From: Methylobacterium sp. DB0501
GTDB taxonomy: Bacteria; Pseudomonadota; Alphaproteobacteria; Rhizobiales; Beijerinckiaceae
Assembly: GCF_011043735.1 (NCBI RefSeq)
Contig: NZ_JAAKGV010000010.1
Span: 124,001 to 188,000, forward strand
Direction: 5' to 3'
Length of the DNA: 64,000 nucleotides
The position numbers and the translations under genes are program-made. A model generated the notes under the pieces. That model saw nothing but the letters and a program-made list of their open reading frames with translations, was not told where the DNA came from and did no database searches. Shown here in pieces: positions 24,794 to 32,188 of the stretch; position 1 is the stretch's first letter, and every line of letters begins with the position of its first letter.

Positions 24794-25240
24794 ATGCCCC
24801 AGACCGTCCCCTTCGGCGGCAAGGACCTGCGCGTCCTGCTCAAGGACTCCGCCGCCGACACCACCCCCGACTTCGTGGCGATGATCACCACCAAGGAGAT
24901 CGAGTGGGTCAACGAGTTCGACGACGCCACCGTGCCGGAGGCCGACGCCCCCGACCAGGTGCCGAGCCGGCGCTCCTTCCTCAAGGCCCGGGCCTGGAAC
25001 ACCTCGTTCTCCGGCATCGCCGACGCCAAGGGCTTCCGCATCCTCCAGGCCGCCGCGACCGCCGACCTGCCCACCTACGTCCAGGTCCTGGTCGCCAAGG
25101 CCGCGGCGGCCGGCGGCGGGCGCTGGGACGGCGCGGTGTGGTTCGAGAACCTGAAGCTCTCCTCGCAGGATAACGGCGTGGCGAAGTTCAGCGGCCAGCT
25201 GCGCGGCGAAGGCCCGCTGGCCTGGACGGCGGCGAGCTGA
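24794..25240 (+). CDS. Phage/GTA major tail (tube) protein
   Basis: 148 residues from ATG 24794 (GGAAAG upstream). MPQTVPFGGKDLRVLLKD, FVAMITTKEIEWVNEFDDAT, RRSFLKARAWNTSFSGIADA and a beta-rich remainder resemble TP901-1-type major tail proteins. Full-length and intact. The stop shares a base with the next ATG (TGATG), as in functional tail operons. The rest of the tail cluster is broken, so the gene is probably a relic under no present selection. Confidence 0.65.
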   Translation: MPQTVPFGGKDLRVLLKDSAADTTPDFVAMITTKEIEWVNEFDDATVPEADAPDQVPSRRSFLKARAWNTSFSGIADAKGFRILQAAATADLPTYVQVLVAKAAAAGGGRWDGAVWFENLKLSSQDNGVAKFSGQLRGEGPLAWTAAS

Positions 25241-25788
25241 TGGCGCCCGACACCTCCCGCACCGCAATCTACGCCGCCTTCGGCGGCAGCCGCCGCAAGC
25301 TGCAGCTCACCCTGGGCTGCATCGGCGAGCTGGAGCGGATCTGCACCGCCGGCATCGGCGAGATCCAGCTCAGGCTGGCCGGCCACCGCTTCTACGCCGC
25401 CGACCTGCGCGAGACGATCCGCCTCGGGCTGATCGGCGGCGGCGAGGCCCCGGCCGGGGCCGAGACGCTGATGCGCTTCAACTTCGACCAGCAGCCGCTG
25501 GCCACCCACCTCCAGCTCGCCGCGGACCTGCTCTCGGCCACGGTGGCCGGGGTGGAGCCGGAGGGAAACGGGGTGACGGAGGGGAGCGACGCCCCGGCGA
25601 CCTCTACCGTCTGGCACCGCGCCGGCGGCATGATGGGCCTGACGCCCCTGGCGGTCGACGCCCTCACGCTGCCGGAGATGCCGGCGATGATCGAGGGCTT
25701 TCGCCGCGTCCACGGCGGCGAGGAGGAGGCGCCGATACCGAGCCTCGACGTGTTCATGACGGCGCTCGCCGAGCACCGAAGAGCCTAA
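25240..25788 (+). CDS. GTA-family tail chaperone-like protein
   Basis: 182 residues. FGGSRRKLQLTLGCIGELE near the start and YAADLRETIRLGLIGGG match the gene-transfer-agent gp11-like family that follows the major tail gene in GTA and lambdoid tail clusters. The C-terminal half (MMGLTPLAVDALTLPEMPAM, IPSLDVFMTALAEHRRA) may be the overlapping or fused TAC part. The stop TAA lies in MITE copy B, which separates this gene from the tape-measure remnant. Confidence 0.6.
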   Translation: MAPDTSRTAIYAAFGGSRRKLQLTLGCIGELERICTAGIGEIQLRLAGHRFYAADLRETIRLGLIGGGEAPAGAETLMRFNFDQQPLATHLQLAADLLSATVAGVEPEGNGVTEGSDAPATSTVWHRAGGMMGLTPLAVDALTLPEMPAMIEGFRRVHGGEEEAPIPSLDVFMTALAEHRRA

Positions 25789-25890
25789 GCAGACTTGCGT
25801 TGGCAGGCTAACGCTTCGTCCGCTTGGGTTCTTGTTTCGTCGCGGATTTTTGTCGCAAAACTGGTCGCCACCTTTGCAAAATCTGCCTAG
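25785..25890 (+). mobile_element. MITE-like element, copy B
   Basis: 106 bp. Begins CTAAGCAGACTTGCGTTGG and ends AAAATCTGCCTAG. The ends are imperfect inverted repeats (CTAAGCAGACTT against CTAGGCAGATTT). The body aligns without large gaps to copies A and C. C-TA at the left and TA-G at the right fit an insertion in CTAG with TA duplication. Supplies the TAA stop of the upstream gene. No ORF of its own. Confidence 0.88.
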
Positions 25891-25907
25891 CACAGGAGGG
25901 CGCCGGT

Positions 25908-26474
25908 ATGAGCGAGCCGCTGAAGATCCGCTTCGGCACCGACATCTCCTCCGCCAAGGCCGGCCTGACCAACCTCGCGGCCTCGGTGGTCGCCGATGTC
26001 GGGCTGGTCTCGACGGCGCTCAACAAGGACACGCAGGCCCAGAGCGGCTACGGCCAGGCGGTCGCCAAGGTCGCCCGGGCGGTGGGCGACGACTATGCGG
26101 CGATGACCGCCGCCGGCCTGAAGGCCGCCAACGACACCGAGGGCAGCGCCGTCGCCCGCGCCGCCGGCCAGACCAACGTGGCAAGCGCGGCGATCACCAC
26201 CTCACTCACCGCCGGCAGCCGGAGCGGCTCAGGCGCGATCGGAGGGATCGTGCCCAAGCGCGTCAGGGCGTCTCGCAGACTTGACCGAGCGTCCCAAACA
26301 TCGAAAAATCGCCCCAATCTCATTCCCCGTCCAGTTGCTCGGCCCGATACCCTAGATCATAGAAGACGCCACATCGTGTCTGGGGCGCCTCCGATTTATG
26401 CCGCGCTATCGCTTCAGTCTAAGCATCTACGGGCAGACTCTTCGGGAAGGAGCCTGGATCGGTCTCGCCGATGA
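25908..26474 (+). pseudogene. Tail tape-measure protein, 5' remnant
   Basis: ATG 25908 has AGGAGGGCG upstream. The first 110 residues (MSEPLKIRFGTDISSAKAGL, TNLAASVVADVGLVSTALNK, Ala-rich helices) look like the N-terminus of a phage or GTA tape-measure protein, which is normally 600 residues or more. From about 26240 onward the frame is Arg-rich and unlike a tape measure, indicating a deletion junction near there. The adjacent sequence 26280-26400 is noticeably less GC-rich. Confidence 0.6.
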
Positions 26475-26649
26475 ACAGGCGGCCCTGGAAAAAGCACATC
26501 AGCTCGTCGAGGCGCTTCTCACCCTCGGCGACCGCACGGTGACGTGGACGGATGGCGTGCTGGTGGTCGAGAGCAGCGACGGCCGCGACATCATCCACGT
26601 CCCGATCGTCGACCTCGTTGCGGGTGATGCGACAGGGCTGCACCATTGA
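26398..26649 (+). CDS. Small DUF6894-like protein
   Basis: 83 residues from ATG 26398. MPRYRFSLSIYGQTLREGAW, GLADEQAALEKAHQLVEALL and a C-terminal beta segment VLVVESSDGRDIIHVPIVDL have the layout of the DUF6894 proteins (MPRYFF-type start) that are numerous in Methylobacterium. Function unknown. Overlaps the end of the tape-measure remnant frame and marks the right border of the prophage scar. Assignment to DUF6894 is by resemblance only. Confidence 0.5.
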   Translation: MPRYRFSLSIYGQTLREGAWIGLADEQAALEKAHQLVEALLTLGDRTVTWTDGVLVVESSDGRDIIHVPIVDLVAGDATGLHH

Positions 26650-27160
26650 GGGATCGACCGGTTCGAGGCACGTGCTCGAAACCCCGGAAGAGGAGCCGGC
26701 AGCCCGATACACGGAGGGGCGTCGCGCGGGCAACGGTCCGACGCGGGGGCGGGCCGGACTCTGCCGGCGTGCTGACCGGTCTCGCTGTTCGACGGGCCTC
26801 GGGACCGTGCGGTCCCAAATGGAGGCCGGCGCGGGCGGTTCATTCACCGTAAGCAGCAGAACGCCCACCTGAGGGTTAGGACCTCGGCGGGCGGCTGTCG
26901 TCGGGGATTGGGGAATCCGCTGCTGTCCTGTCAACGTGAGCCCAGGGGCGATGGTTCCGGCCGGGCTTGCTCATCGCTCGGGCAGCGGGGATGCGGGCCG
27001 TTCGATCGGATACGGAAACGCGCTCCCCGCGTCCGCTCCATGATGCCCTCGCCGACTGAAGTCCTAGGCCCAACAGCCTAGAGCCCTTGATCGATTTCCG
27101 CTGGGAAAGAACGCCTATTTTGAGCAATATGCGTTCTTCCGGGTGAGGTGAGGCCAGTCT
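26650..27160. other. Intergenic region, no gene recognised
   Basis: About 510 bases. Short Arg- and Pro-rich frames occur on both strands but none has a ribosome-binding site or recognisable product. The last 60 bases carry the inverted repeat listed next and probably the promoter of the PilZ gene. Confidence 0.5.
27107..27138. promoter_or_regulatory. Inverted repeat upstream of the PilZ gene
   Basis: AAGAACGC (27107-27114) and GCGTTCTT (27131-27138) flank an AT-rich 16-base spacer, 23 bases before the PilZ start codon. Position suits an operator over a promoter; no T-run, so not a terminator. Confidence 0.45.
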
Positions 27161-27415
27161 ATGAATTTTTCCCCCGCACAGCCGGACGGGCTTCCCGGAT
27201 CGCGGGGTGAGATCATCGTGTCGCCGCCCTCCCCCGCCCTGGAATGCCGGGTCGCGCGCCTGACGGCTGCCGGTGCCACGCTCGTCGTGCCGGCCGGGGC
27301 GGTGGTGCCGGACGCGCTCACGTTGGCCATCGCCGGGGAATTCGTGATGCGCCGCTGCCGGGTGACGTGGCGGCGGCCGGGACGGGTCGGGGTGACGTTC
27401 GAGATGCCGGTCTGA
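27161..27415 (+). CDS. Small PilZ-like protein
   Basis: 84 residues. The stretch CRVARLTAAGATLVVPAGAV, LTLAIAGEFVMRRCRVTW and RVGVTFEMPV follows the beta-strand pattern of a PilZ domain. The c-di-GMP motif D/N-x-S-x-x-G is replaced by T-A-A-G and the R-x-x-x-R motif is missing, so it probably does not bind c-di-GMP. Single gene, converging on the small gene 27449-27628. Confidence 0.55.
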   Translation: MNFSPAQPDGLPGSRGEIIVSPPSPALECRVARLTAAGATLVVPAGAVVPDALTLAIAGEFVMRRCRVTWRRPGRVGVTFEMPV

Positions 27416-27448
27416 GGCTTCGTCGGCCGCGGCGTAACGGGCTGCCGC

Positions 27449-27628
27449 TCAGAGCGACCGGATCCGGTCCTCGATCCGCCGGGCCTCGTCCTCGTCGATC
27501 TCGACCGGACGGCTGGTATCGTTCGGTAGGCCCGGGCCGGTCTGCGCGATGGTCGCGTCGCGCGGGCGCGCGTTGGGGCCGTTCGAGATGTTGGGTTGTG
27601 CCGTATCCTGGCGGGTGTCGTCGGCCAT
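27449..27628 (-). CDS. Small acidic hypothetical protein
   Basis: 59 residues from ATG 27628, with GAGGAAG 7 bases upstream, which is a strong start. MADDTRQDTAQPNISNGPNA then VEIDEDEARRIEDRIRSL: hydrophilic, probably disordered with a short C-terminal helix. No known domain. Such short proteins are common in Methylobacterium. An upstream in-frame ATG (27715) lacks a ribosome-binding site. Confidence 0.55.
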   Translation of the reverse strand: MADDTRQDTAQPNISNGPNARPRDATIAQTGPGLPNDTSRPVEIDEDEARRIEDRIRSL

Positions 27629-27741
27629 CGGTGCTTCCTCTGCAGGCTGCGCGTCTCCGCCGGGGCAATCGACGGGGCGCGCCAACGTTCCGGCGCCGTC
27701 GCACCGGCCGTGCATCGCCCGCGCCTCGGATCATCCGGTCC

Positions 27742-28869
27742 TCAGATCACCCGCACCTTCGTGCCGACGGGAACGAACCGGTAGAGTTCGATCACATCGT
27801 CGTTGAGCATCCGGAAGCAGCCGGCCGAGGCGGCGCGACCGATCGAGCTCGGGTCGGTGGTGCCGTGGATGCGGTAGAGCGACGAGCCGAGATAGAGCGC
27901 CCGGGCGCCGAGCGGGTTGCGCGGGCCGCCGGCGACGTGGCGCGGCAGGCCGGGGCGACTGCGCCGCATCTCCGGCGTCGGCGTCCATTGCGGCCATTCC
28001 TGCTTGGCGGTGACCGTCTCGACGCCCTTCCAGCCCGTGCCCGGCCGGCCGACCGCCACCCGGTAGCGAATCGCCGTGCCGTCGCCGCGTACGAGGTAGA
28101 GGACGCGCGCCGCGGTATCGACCACGATGGTGCCGGGCGCCTCCGCCCCCGGATAGCCGACCACCTTGCCGCGCCGTACCGCCGGCAGGCTGATGGGCGC
28201 GGGAGCCAGGATCGGCGGGGCCGCCGGCGGCGCGGCGGGCACCGGTCCAGCGAGGGCCGGCGGCGGCTCGGCCGGGAGCGCGGCCATGCGCGTAGGAGCC
28301 GGCGCGGGCGGGCCCGGCACGATCTCGGGGGACAGGGCGGTCAGGCGCATCGGAGCGTCCGGCAGCGGCAGGGCCGGCACGGTCGCGGGCGCCTCGCCGA
28401 CGGCCATGGCGCCGGGCGTCTCGACGGCGGCGGCGGGGCGGGAGCGGCAGCGATAGACCCGGCGCCCGTCCGCCCGCATCGTCACCGGCCCGATCGCGTC
28501 GACGACGATCTGTCGGGGTTCGGCGCGAGTCTCGGCGCGCCGGTCCTCCACCGTGCGGAAGCAGCGCATATGCAGGCGGTAGCCGATCGCGGTGTCGGAG
28601 ACCTTGTCGATCCGGCAGCGCAGGTCGTGCGCGTCGAGCCGCGCCTCGGCCGCCGGCTTCAGCCGGATCTCGAACGCCCGCGGGCTCGCCGGATCGGCGC
28701 AATCGGCCGGGCTCGGCGCCCACCAGCCCACCGGCGACTCGTCGGGGCTCATCGCATGGGCGGTCGGCCCATGGGCGGTACTCGCACCGCCGAGGAGGAG
28801 AGCGGGCAGGAGCCGGCCGAGGCGTCGCATCGTGCAGGGGGTCCGGACGGGAAATCGAGGGCGGATCAT
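27742..28869 (-). CDS. L,D-transpeptidase (ErfK/YbiS family)
   Basis: 375 residues. ATG 28869 overlaps the deacetylase stop (ATGA); an internal ATG 28830 also fits. N-terminal hydrophobic segment RLGRLLPALLLGGASTA is a signal peptide. Residues 35-130 form an unassigned exported domain with Cys pairs, followed by a Pro/Ala linker (about 140-215). The YkuD domain occupies about 230-375, with the active site IHGTTDPSSIGRAASAGCFR, catalytic Cys351. It would cross-link peptidoglycan or attach proteins to it in the periplasm. Operon with a polysaccharide deacetylase points to cell-wall remodelling. Confidence 0.88.
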   Translation of the reverse strand: MIRPRFPVRTPCTMRRLGRLLPALLLGGASTAHGPTAHAMSPDESPVGWWAPSPADCADPASPRAFEIRLKPAAEARLDAHDLRCRIDKVSDTAIGYRLHMRCFRTVEDRRAETRAEPRQIVVDAIGPVTMRADGRRVYRCRSRPAAAVETPGAMAVGEAPATVPALPLPDAPMRLTALSPEIVPGPPAPAPTRMAALPAEPPPALAGPVPAAPPAAPPILAPAPISLPAVRRGKVVGYPGAEAPGTIVVDTAARVLYLVRGDGTAIRYRVAVGRPGTGWKGVETVTAKQEWPQWTPTPEMRRSRPGLPRHVAGGPRNPLGARALYLGSSLYRIHGTTDPSSIGRAASAGCFRMLNDDVIELYRFVPVGTKVRVI

Positions 28870-30023
28870 CGCGGGGGCGCGGCCTGCGCCGCGGCGACGG
28901 GGCGGAAGCCGGCGGGACGGAATCCGGCAGGTCCTGGGCCGGCAGATTCCGGCGCGGCGCCGACCACCACGAACCCACTCCAGCCGCGCCGCGGCGCCGG
29001 GCCCGGTTCCGCCACCACGGCGATGTGGACGGCCTCGCCGGCCCGGCTCTGGTCCCGGATCGGCGCAGCGGCGGGCGCCTCCGACTCCTCGAACAGGCCC
29101 GCCCGCAGGACGAGCGGCGCATCCTCGGCGATGGTCCCGCGCGGCCCGGCCTCGGCGACCGGGGCGAACCCGCCCGGCGCGCGCAAGGCGGCCATCCGGG
29201 TGCCGAGGCGGTCGAGGGCGAGGCGGATCGGCCGGGCCTGCGGGGCGTCGAGGACTGCGAGGGCGGCCCGCGTGTCGGCCGGCGCCGGCACCACGTGGAC
29301 GACGCGGTAGCGGCGCTCCTTCAGCCGGCGCAGCAGGGCGGGCAGGATCGCGACGGTGCGGGGCTGGATGTCGTGCAGCAGGATGATCCCGCGCCCGGCG
29401 GCGTCGAGGCGGGCCATCACCCGCTCCAGCACGGCCGCCGGGGCGATCCGCTTCCAGTCGTCGCCGTCGACGTCGATGCTGAACGGCACCAGCCGCTGCG
29501 CGGCAGCGTAGCGGTCGAGGGCGGGAGTGTGCCCGAGGCCGGGGAAGCGGAAGAACGGCGACAGGGACGTCGCGTTGTCGGTGAGGACGGTGCGGGCCGC
29601 CTCCAGCCCGCCATTGATCTGGTCGCGCCGCGCCGCGGAACTGCGGACCCGATCGAGGTAGCGGTGCGACCAGGTATGGGTCGCGATCGTGTGGCCGCTG
29701 GCGGCGGTGCGGCGCAGGATGGCGGGGAACTGCGCCACCATGCTGCCGACGACGAAGAACGTCGCCTTCACGCATTCGGCCTCGAGCGCGTCGAGCACCG
29801 CGGTCGTGCGCCGGGGCAGCGGCCCGTCGTCGAAGGTCAGCACCACCTCGCCGCGCTCCAGCGGCAGGGTGCGGCCGTAGCTCGCCGTCCCGACCGGCCC
29901 TTGCGAGAACGGCACGTCCAGAGTGCGGGCCGTGCCGAGCGCCGCCGGTCCGCAGGCCTCTGCCGCAAGGCCGGGCGGCGCGCACAGCAAACCGGACAGC
30001 AGCAGGAGCTTGAAGCAACGCAC
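28866..30023 (-). CDS. Polysaccharide deacetylase (NodB domain)
   Basis: 385 residues from GTG 30023 with GGAG 7 bases upstream; the start gives the signal peptide VRCFKLLLLSGLLCAPPGLA. The NodB domain shows EVVLTFDDGPLPRRTTAVLD (metal Asp), THTWSHRYLDRV (metal His pair), FFRFPGLGHT and IILLHDIQ. The C-terminal 120 residues are Ala/Pro-rich and unassigned. It would remove acetyl groups from peptidoglycan or another glycan in the periplasm. Coupled to the L,D-transpeptidase gene downstream. Confidence 0.88.
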   Translation of the reverse strand: MRCFKLLLLSGLLCAPPGLAAEACGPAALGTARTLDVPFSQGPVGTASYGRTLPLERGEVVLTFDDGPLPRRTTAVLDALEAECVKATFFVVGSMVAQFPAILRRTAASGHTIATHTWSHRYLDRVRSSAARRDQINGGLEAARTVLTDNATSLSPFFRFPGLGHTPALDRYAAAQRLVPFSIDVDGDDWKRIAPAAVLERVMARLDAAGRGIILLHDIQPRTVAILPALLRRLKERRYRVVHVVPAPADTRAALAVLDAPQARPIRLALDRLGTRMAALRAPGGFAPVAEAGPRGTIAEDAPLVLRAGLFEESEAPAAAPIRDQSRAGEAVHIAVVAEPGPAPRRGWSGFVVVGAAPESAGPGPAGFRPAGFRPVAAAQAAPPR

Positions 30024-30368
30024 GAACAAACTCCGCCACTTACCCGGCCGGTCCGGGTAAATTCTCACGCAAATCTGAGTCGCAGGTAAACGCCCCGCCC
30101 TCGGGCAATAGTCTCTCCGGGACGGTGGCGCGGGACATCCTCTCTTGGAGATCGGTAGGCGCCTCGACATGACCAGTCCAACAAGGTTAATTCCTGCGTA
30201 ATCTCCCCGTTTCGTCATCGATGGCAGCGATCGAGACGGCGCCGAGGCTCTGGATCGACTGTCGCGTACAGGCCTCGCGCCGGGTGACGGAATTGACGAG
30301 GGACGACGTCCGGGTTTCGCCCTCGGTCCCTCCGCACGGGCGCGGGCCGCCTTAACCCGGCGCTAACC
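30024..30368. other. Divergent intergenic region
   Basis: About 345 bases between the deacetylase gene (minus) and the transketolase gene (plus). Two AT-richer islands (30050-30090 and 30170-30220) are the likely promoters for the two directions. No ORF or hairpin of note. Confidence 0.5.
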
Positions 30369-31289
30369 ATGGCCGTCGTTCCGTCAGGAAGGGAGCAGCG
30401 GATTCTCGGGCGGATGGCACGGCGCGGACATACCCTTCGGGCCGAGAGCCGGCCGCACGGCGCGAATCCCGCACCGCAAGAGGCACCTGCGCCGCTGGCG
30501 CCCGGCCTCCTGACCCTCGCGCGCTGGCGGCTCCTCGCCATGCACCGGGAGGCGCATGTCGGGCATGTCGGCGGCAACCTGTCGGCCTTCGACGCGATGA
30601 TGCTCGTCCACCACGAGATGCTGGGCGCCGCCGACCGCTTCGTCCTCTCGAAGGGCCACGCGGCCGGCGCGCTCTACGTCACGCTGTGGAGCCGCGGCCT
30701 GATCTCCGAGGCCGAACTCGCCAGCTTCCATGCCGACGCCACGCGGCTGCCCGGCCACCCGCCCGCAGGCGGCCTGCCGGGGATCCGCTTCGGCACCGGC
30801 AGCCTCGGCCACGGCCTGCCGCTGGCCGGCGGGCTCGCCCTCGCGGCCCGGCTGCAGCGGCGGGAGGGCCGGGTATTCTGCCTGACCTCCGACGGTGAGT
30901 GGCAGGAGGGCTCGACCTTCGAGGCCCTGATCTTCTGCGCCCACCGGCGGCTGTCCAACCTGACGATCCTGATCGACCACAACCGCCTGCAGGGCTTCGG
31001 CACAACGGCGGAGGTCGCCTCCCTCGACCCGATCGGACGCGTGCTGGCCGGGTTCGACGTCGAGATCCGCGAGGCGGACGGGCACGACCTCCCCGACATG
31101 CGCCGCGCGCTGGTCCCCGGCACCGACCGGCCGGTGGTCGTCGTGCTTCACACCGTGAAGGGCCGCGGCGTCCCGGCCATCGAGGGGCGCCTCGACAGCC
31201 ATTACCTGCCGCTCACCGAGGACCAGGTCCGCGCGGCGATGCTCGGCATCCCGCCCACCGGAAACGCACCCGGGACGGGGTACGCGTGA
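30369..31289 (+). CDS. Transketolase, N-terminal (TPP-binding) subunit
   Basis: 306 residues (ATG 30369; ATG 30414 is an alternative). Corresponds to the first half of a normal 650-residue transketolase. HVGHVGGNLSAFDAMMLVHH, LSKGHAAGALYVTLW, FGTGSLGHGLPLAGGLALAA and the TPP motif SDGEWQEGSTFEAL with LIDHNRLQ are visible. The partner subunit follows with a TGATG junction. In this setting it is unlikely to serve the pentose-phosphate cycle; two-subunit transketolases in surface-polysaccharide loci are thought to make or modify special sugars. Confidence 0.9.
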   Translation: MAVVPSGREQRILGRMARRGHTLRAESRPHGANPAPQEAPAPLAPGLLTLARWRLLAMHREAHVGHVGGNLSAFDAMMLVHHEMLGAADRFVLSKGHAAGALYVTLWSRGLISEAELASFHADATRLPGHPPAGGLPGIRFGTGSLGHGLPLAGGLALAARLQRREGRVFCLTSDGEWQEGSTFEALIFCAHRRLSNLTILIDHNRLQGFGTTAEVASLDPIGRVLAGFDVEIREADGHDLPDMRRALVPGTDRPVVVVLHTVKGRGVPAIEGRLDSHYLPLTEDQVRAAMLGIPPTGNAPGTGYA

Positions 31290-32188
31290 TGCGGCGCGAA
31301 TTGTGCGAGGCGCTCGTCGCCCGGTCCGCGCGCTCGGACCTCGTCTTCCTCACCGGCGATCTCGGCTTCGGCGCCCTCGAACCCCTGCGCGACGCGCTCG
31401 GCGACCGCTTCATCAATGCGGGCATCGCCGAGCAGAACATGATCGGGGTCGCCGCGGGGCTGGCGAGCGAGGGGCTGGAGCCCTGGACCTACACGATCGC
31501 GCCGTTCTGCTACGCCCGCGCCTTCGAGCAGATCCGCAACGACATCTGCTTCCACCGCCTGCCGGTGCGCCTGCTCGGCAACGGCGGCGGCTACGCCTAC
31601 GGGGTCATGGGGCCGACCCATCACGCGCTCGAGGATTACGGGGTGCTCGCGACGCTCCCCGGATTGCGGATCTTCGTGCCGGCCTTCGACAGCGACGTGG
31701 CGGCGGTGGTGGAGGCGGCCGGCATCGAGCCCGGACCGGCCTATCTGCGGCTCGGCCGCGGCGAATTGCCGGCGGGCTGCGCCGCCCCGGCCTATGCGCC
31801 CTGGCGCCGCCTGCGGCCTGGGCGCGGCCCCGTCGTTGTCGCGGTGGGGCCGATCGCCGGCATCGCCTGGTCGGCCTTCGCGCGGGACGGCGAGGACGGG
31901 CCGGACCTGTGGGCGGTGAGCGAATTGCCGCTCGCCCTGAACCAGCCGCCGCGGGATTTCATCGAGGCCTTGAGCGGCCGCAGGCTCTGCGTCGTCGAGG
32001 AGCACGTCGCCCAGGGCGGCCTCGGCCAAGCGCTCGCCGCCTGGTGCCTGGAGGGCGGTGTCGCACTCGCCGGATTCCGCACCGCGACGGCCGCCGGCTA
32101 CCCGTCCGGCACCTACGGCTCGCAGGCCTTCCACCGGCGCGAAAGCGGCCTCGACGCCGCCTCGCTGCGCGAAAGACTGATGCCATGA
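31289..32188 (+). CDS. Transketolase, C-terminal (pyrimidine-binding) subunit
   Basis: 299 residues from ATG 31289 (GTG 31286 also possible). VFLTGDLGFGALEPLRD, the catalytic Glu in INAGIAEQNMIGVAAGLA, TIAPFCYARAFEQIRNDIC and GVMGPTHHALEDYGVL are characteristic. The last third is the C-terminal domain (VVAVGPIAG, VVEEHVAQGGLGQAL). Stop overlaps the start of the epimerase-glycosyltransferase gene (ATGA), so the two enzymes are made together. Confidence 0.9.
   Translation: MRRELCEALVARSARSDLVFLTGDLGFGALEPLRDALGDRFINAGIAEQNMIGVAAGLASEGLEPWTYTIAPFCYARAFEQIRNDICFHRLPVRLLGNGGGYAYGVMGPTHHALEDYGVLATLPGLRIFVPAFDSDVAAVVEAAGIEPGPAYLRLGRGELPAGCAAPAYAPWRRLRPGRGPVVVAVGPIAGIAWSAFARDGEDGPDLWAVSELPLALNQPPRDFIEALSGRRLCVVEEHVAQGGLGQALAAWCLEGGVALAGFRTATAAGYPSGTYGSQAFHRRESGLDAASLRERLMP

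Noticed and set aside
27742..30039. Apparent 765-residue fusion ending in the L,D-transpeptidase
   Set aside because: The N-terminal half is an out-of-frame reading of the polysaccharide deacetylase gene; the real genes overlap by ATGA.
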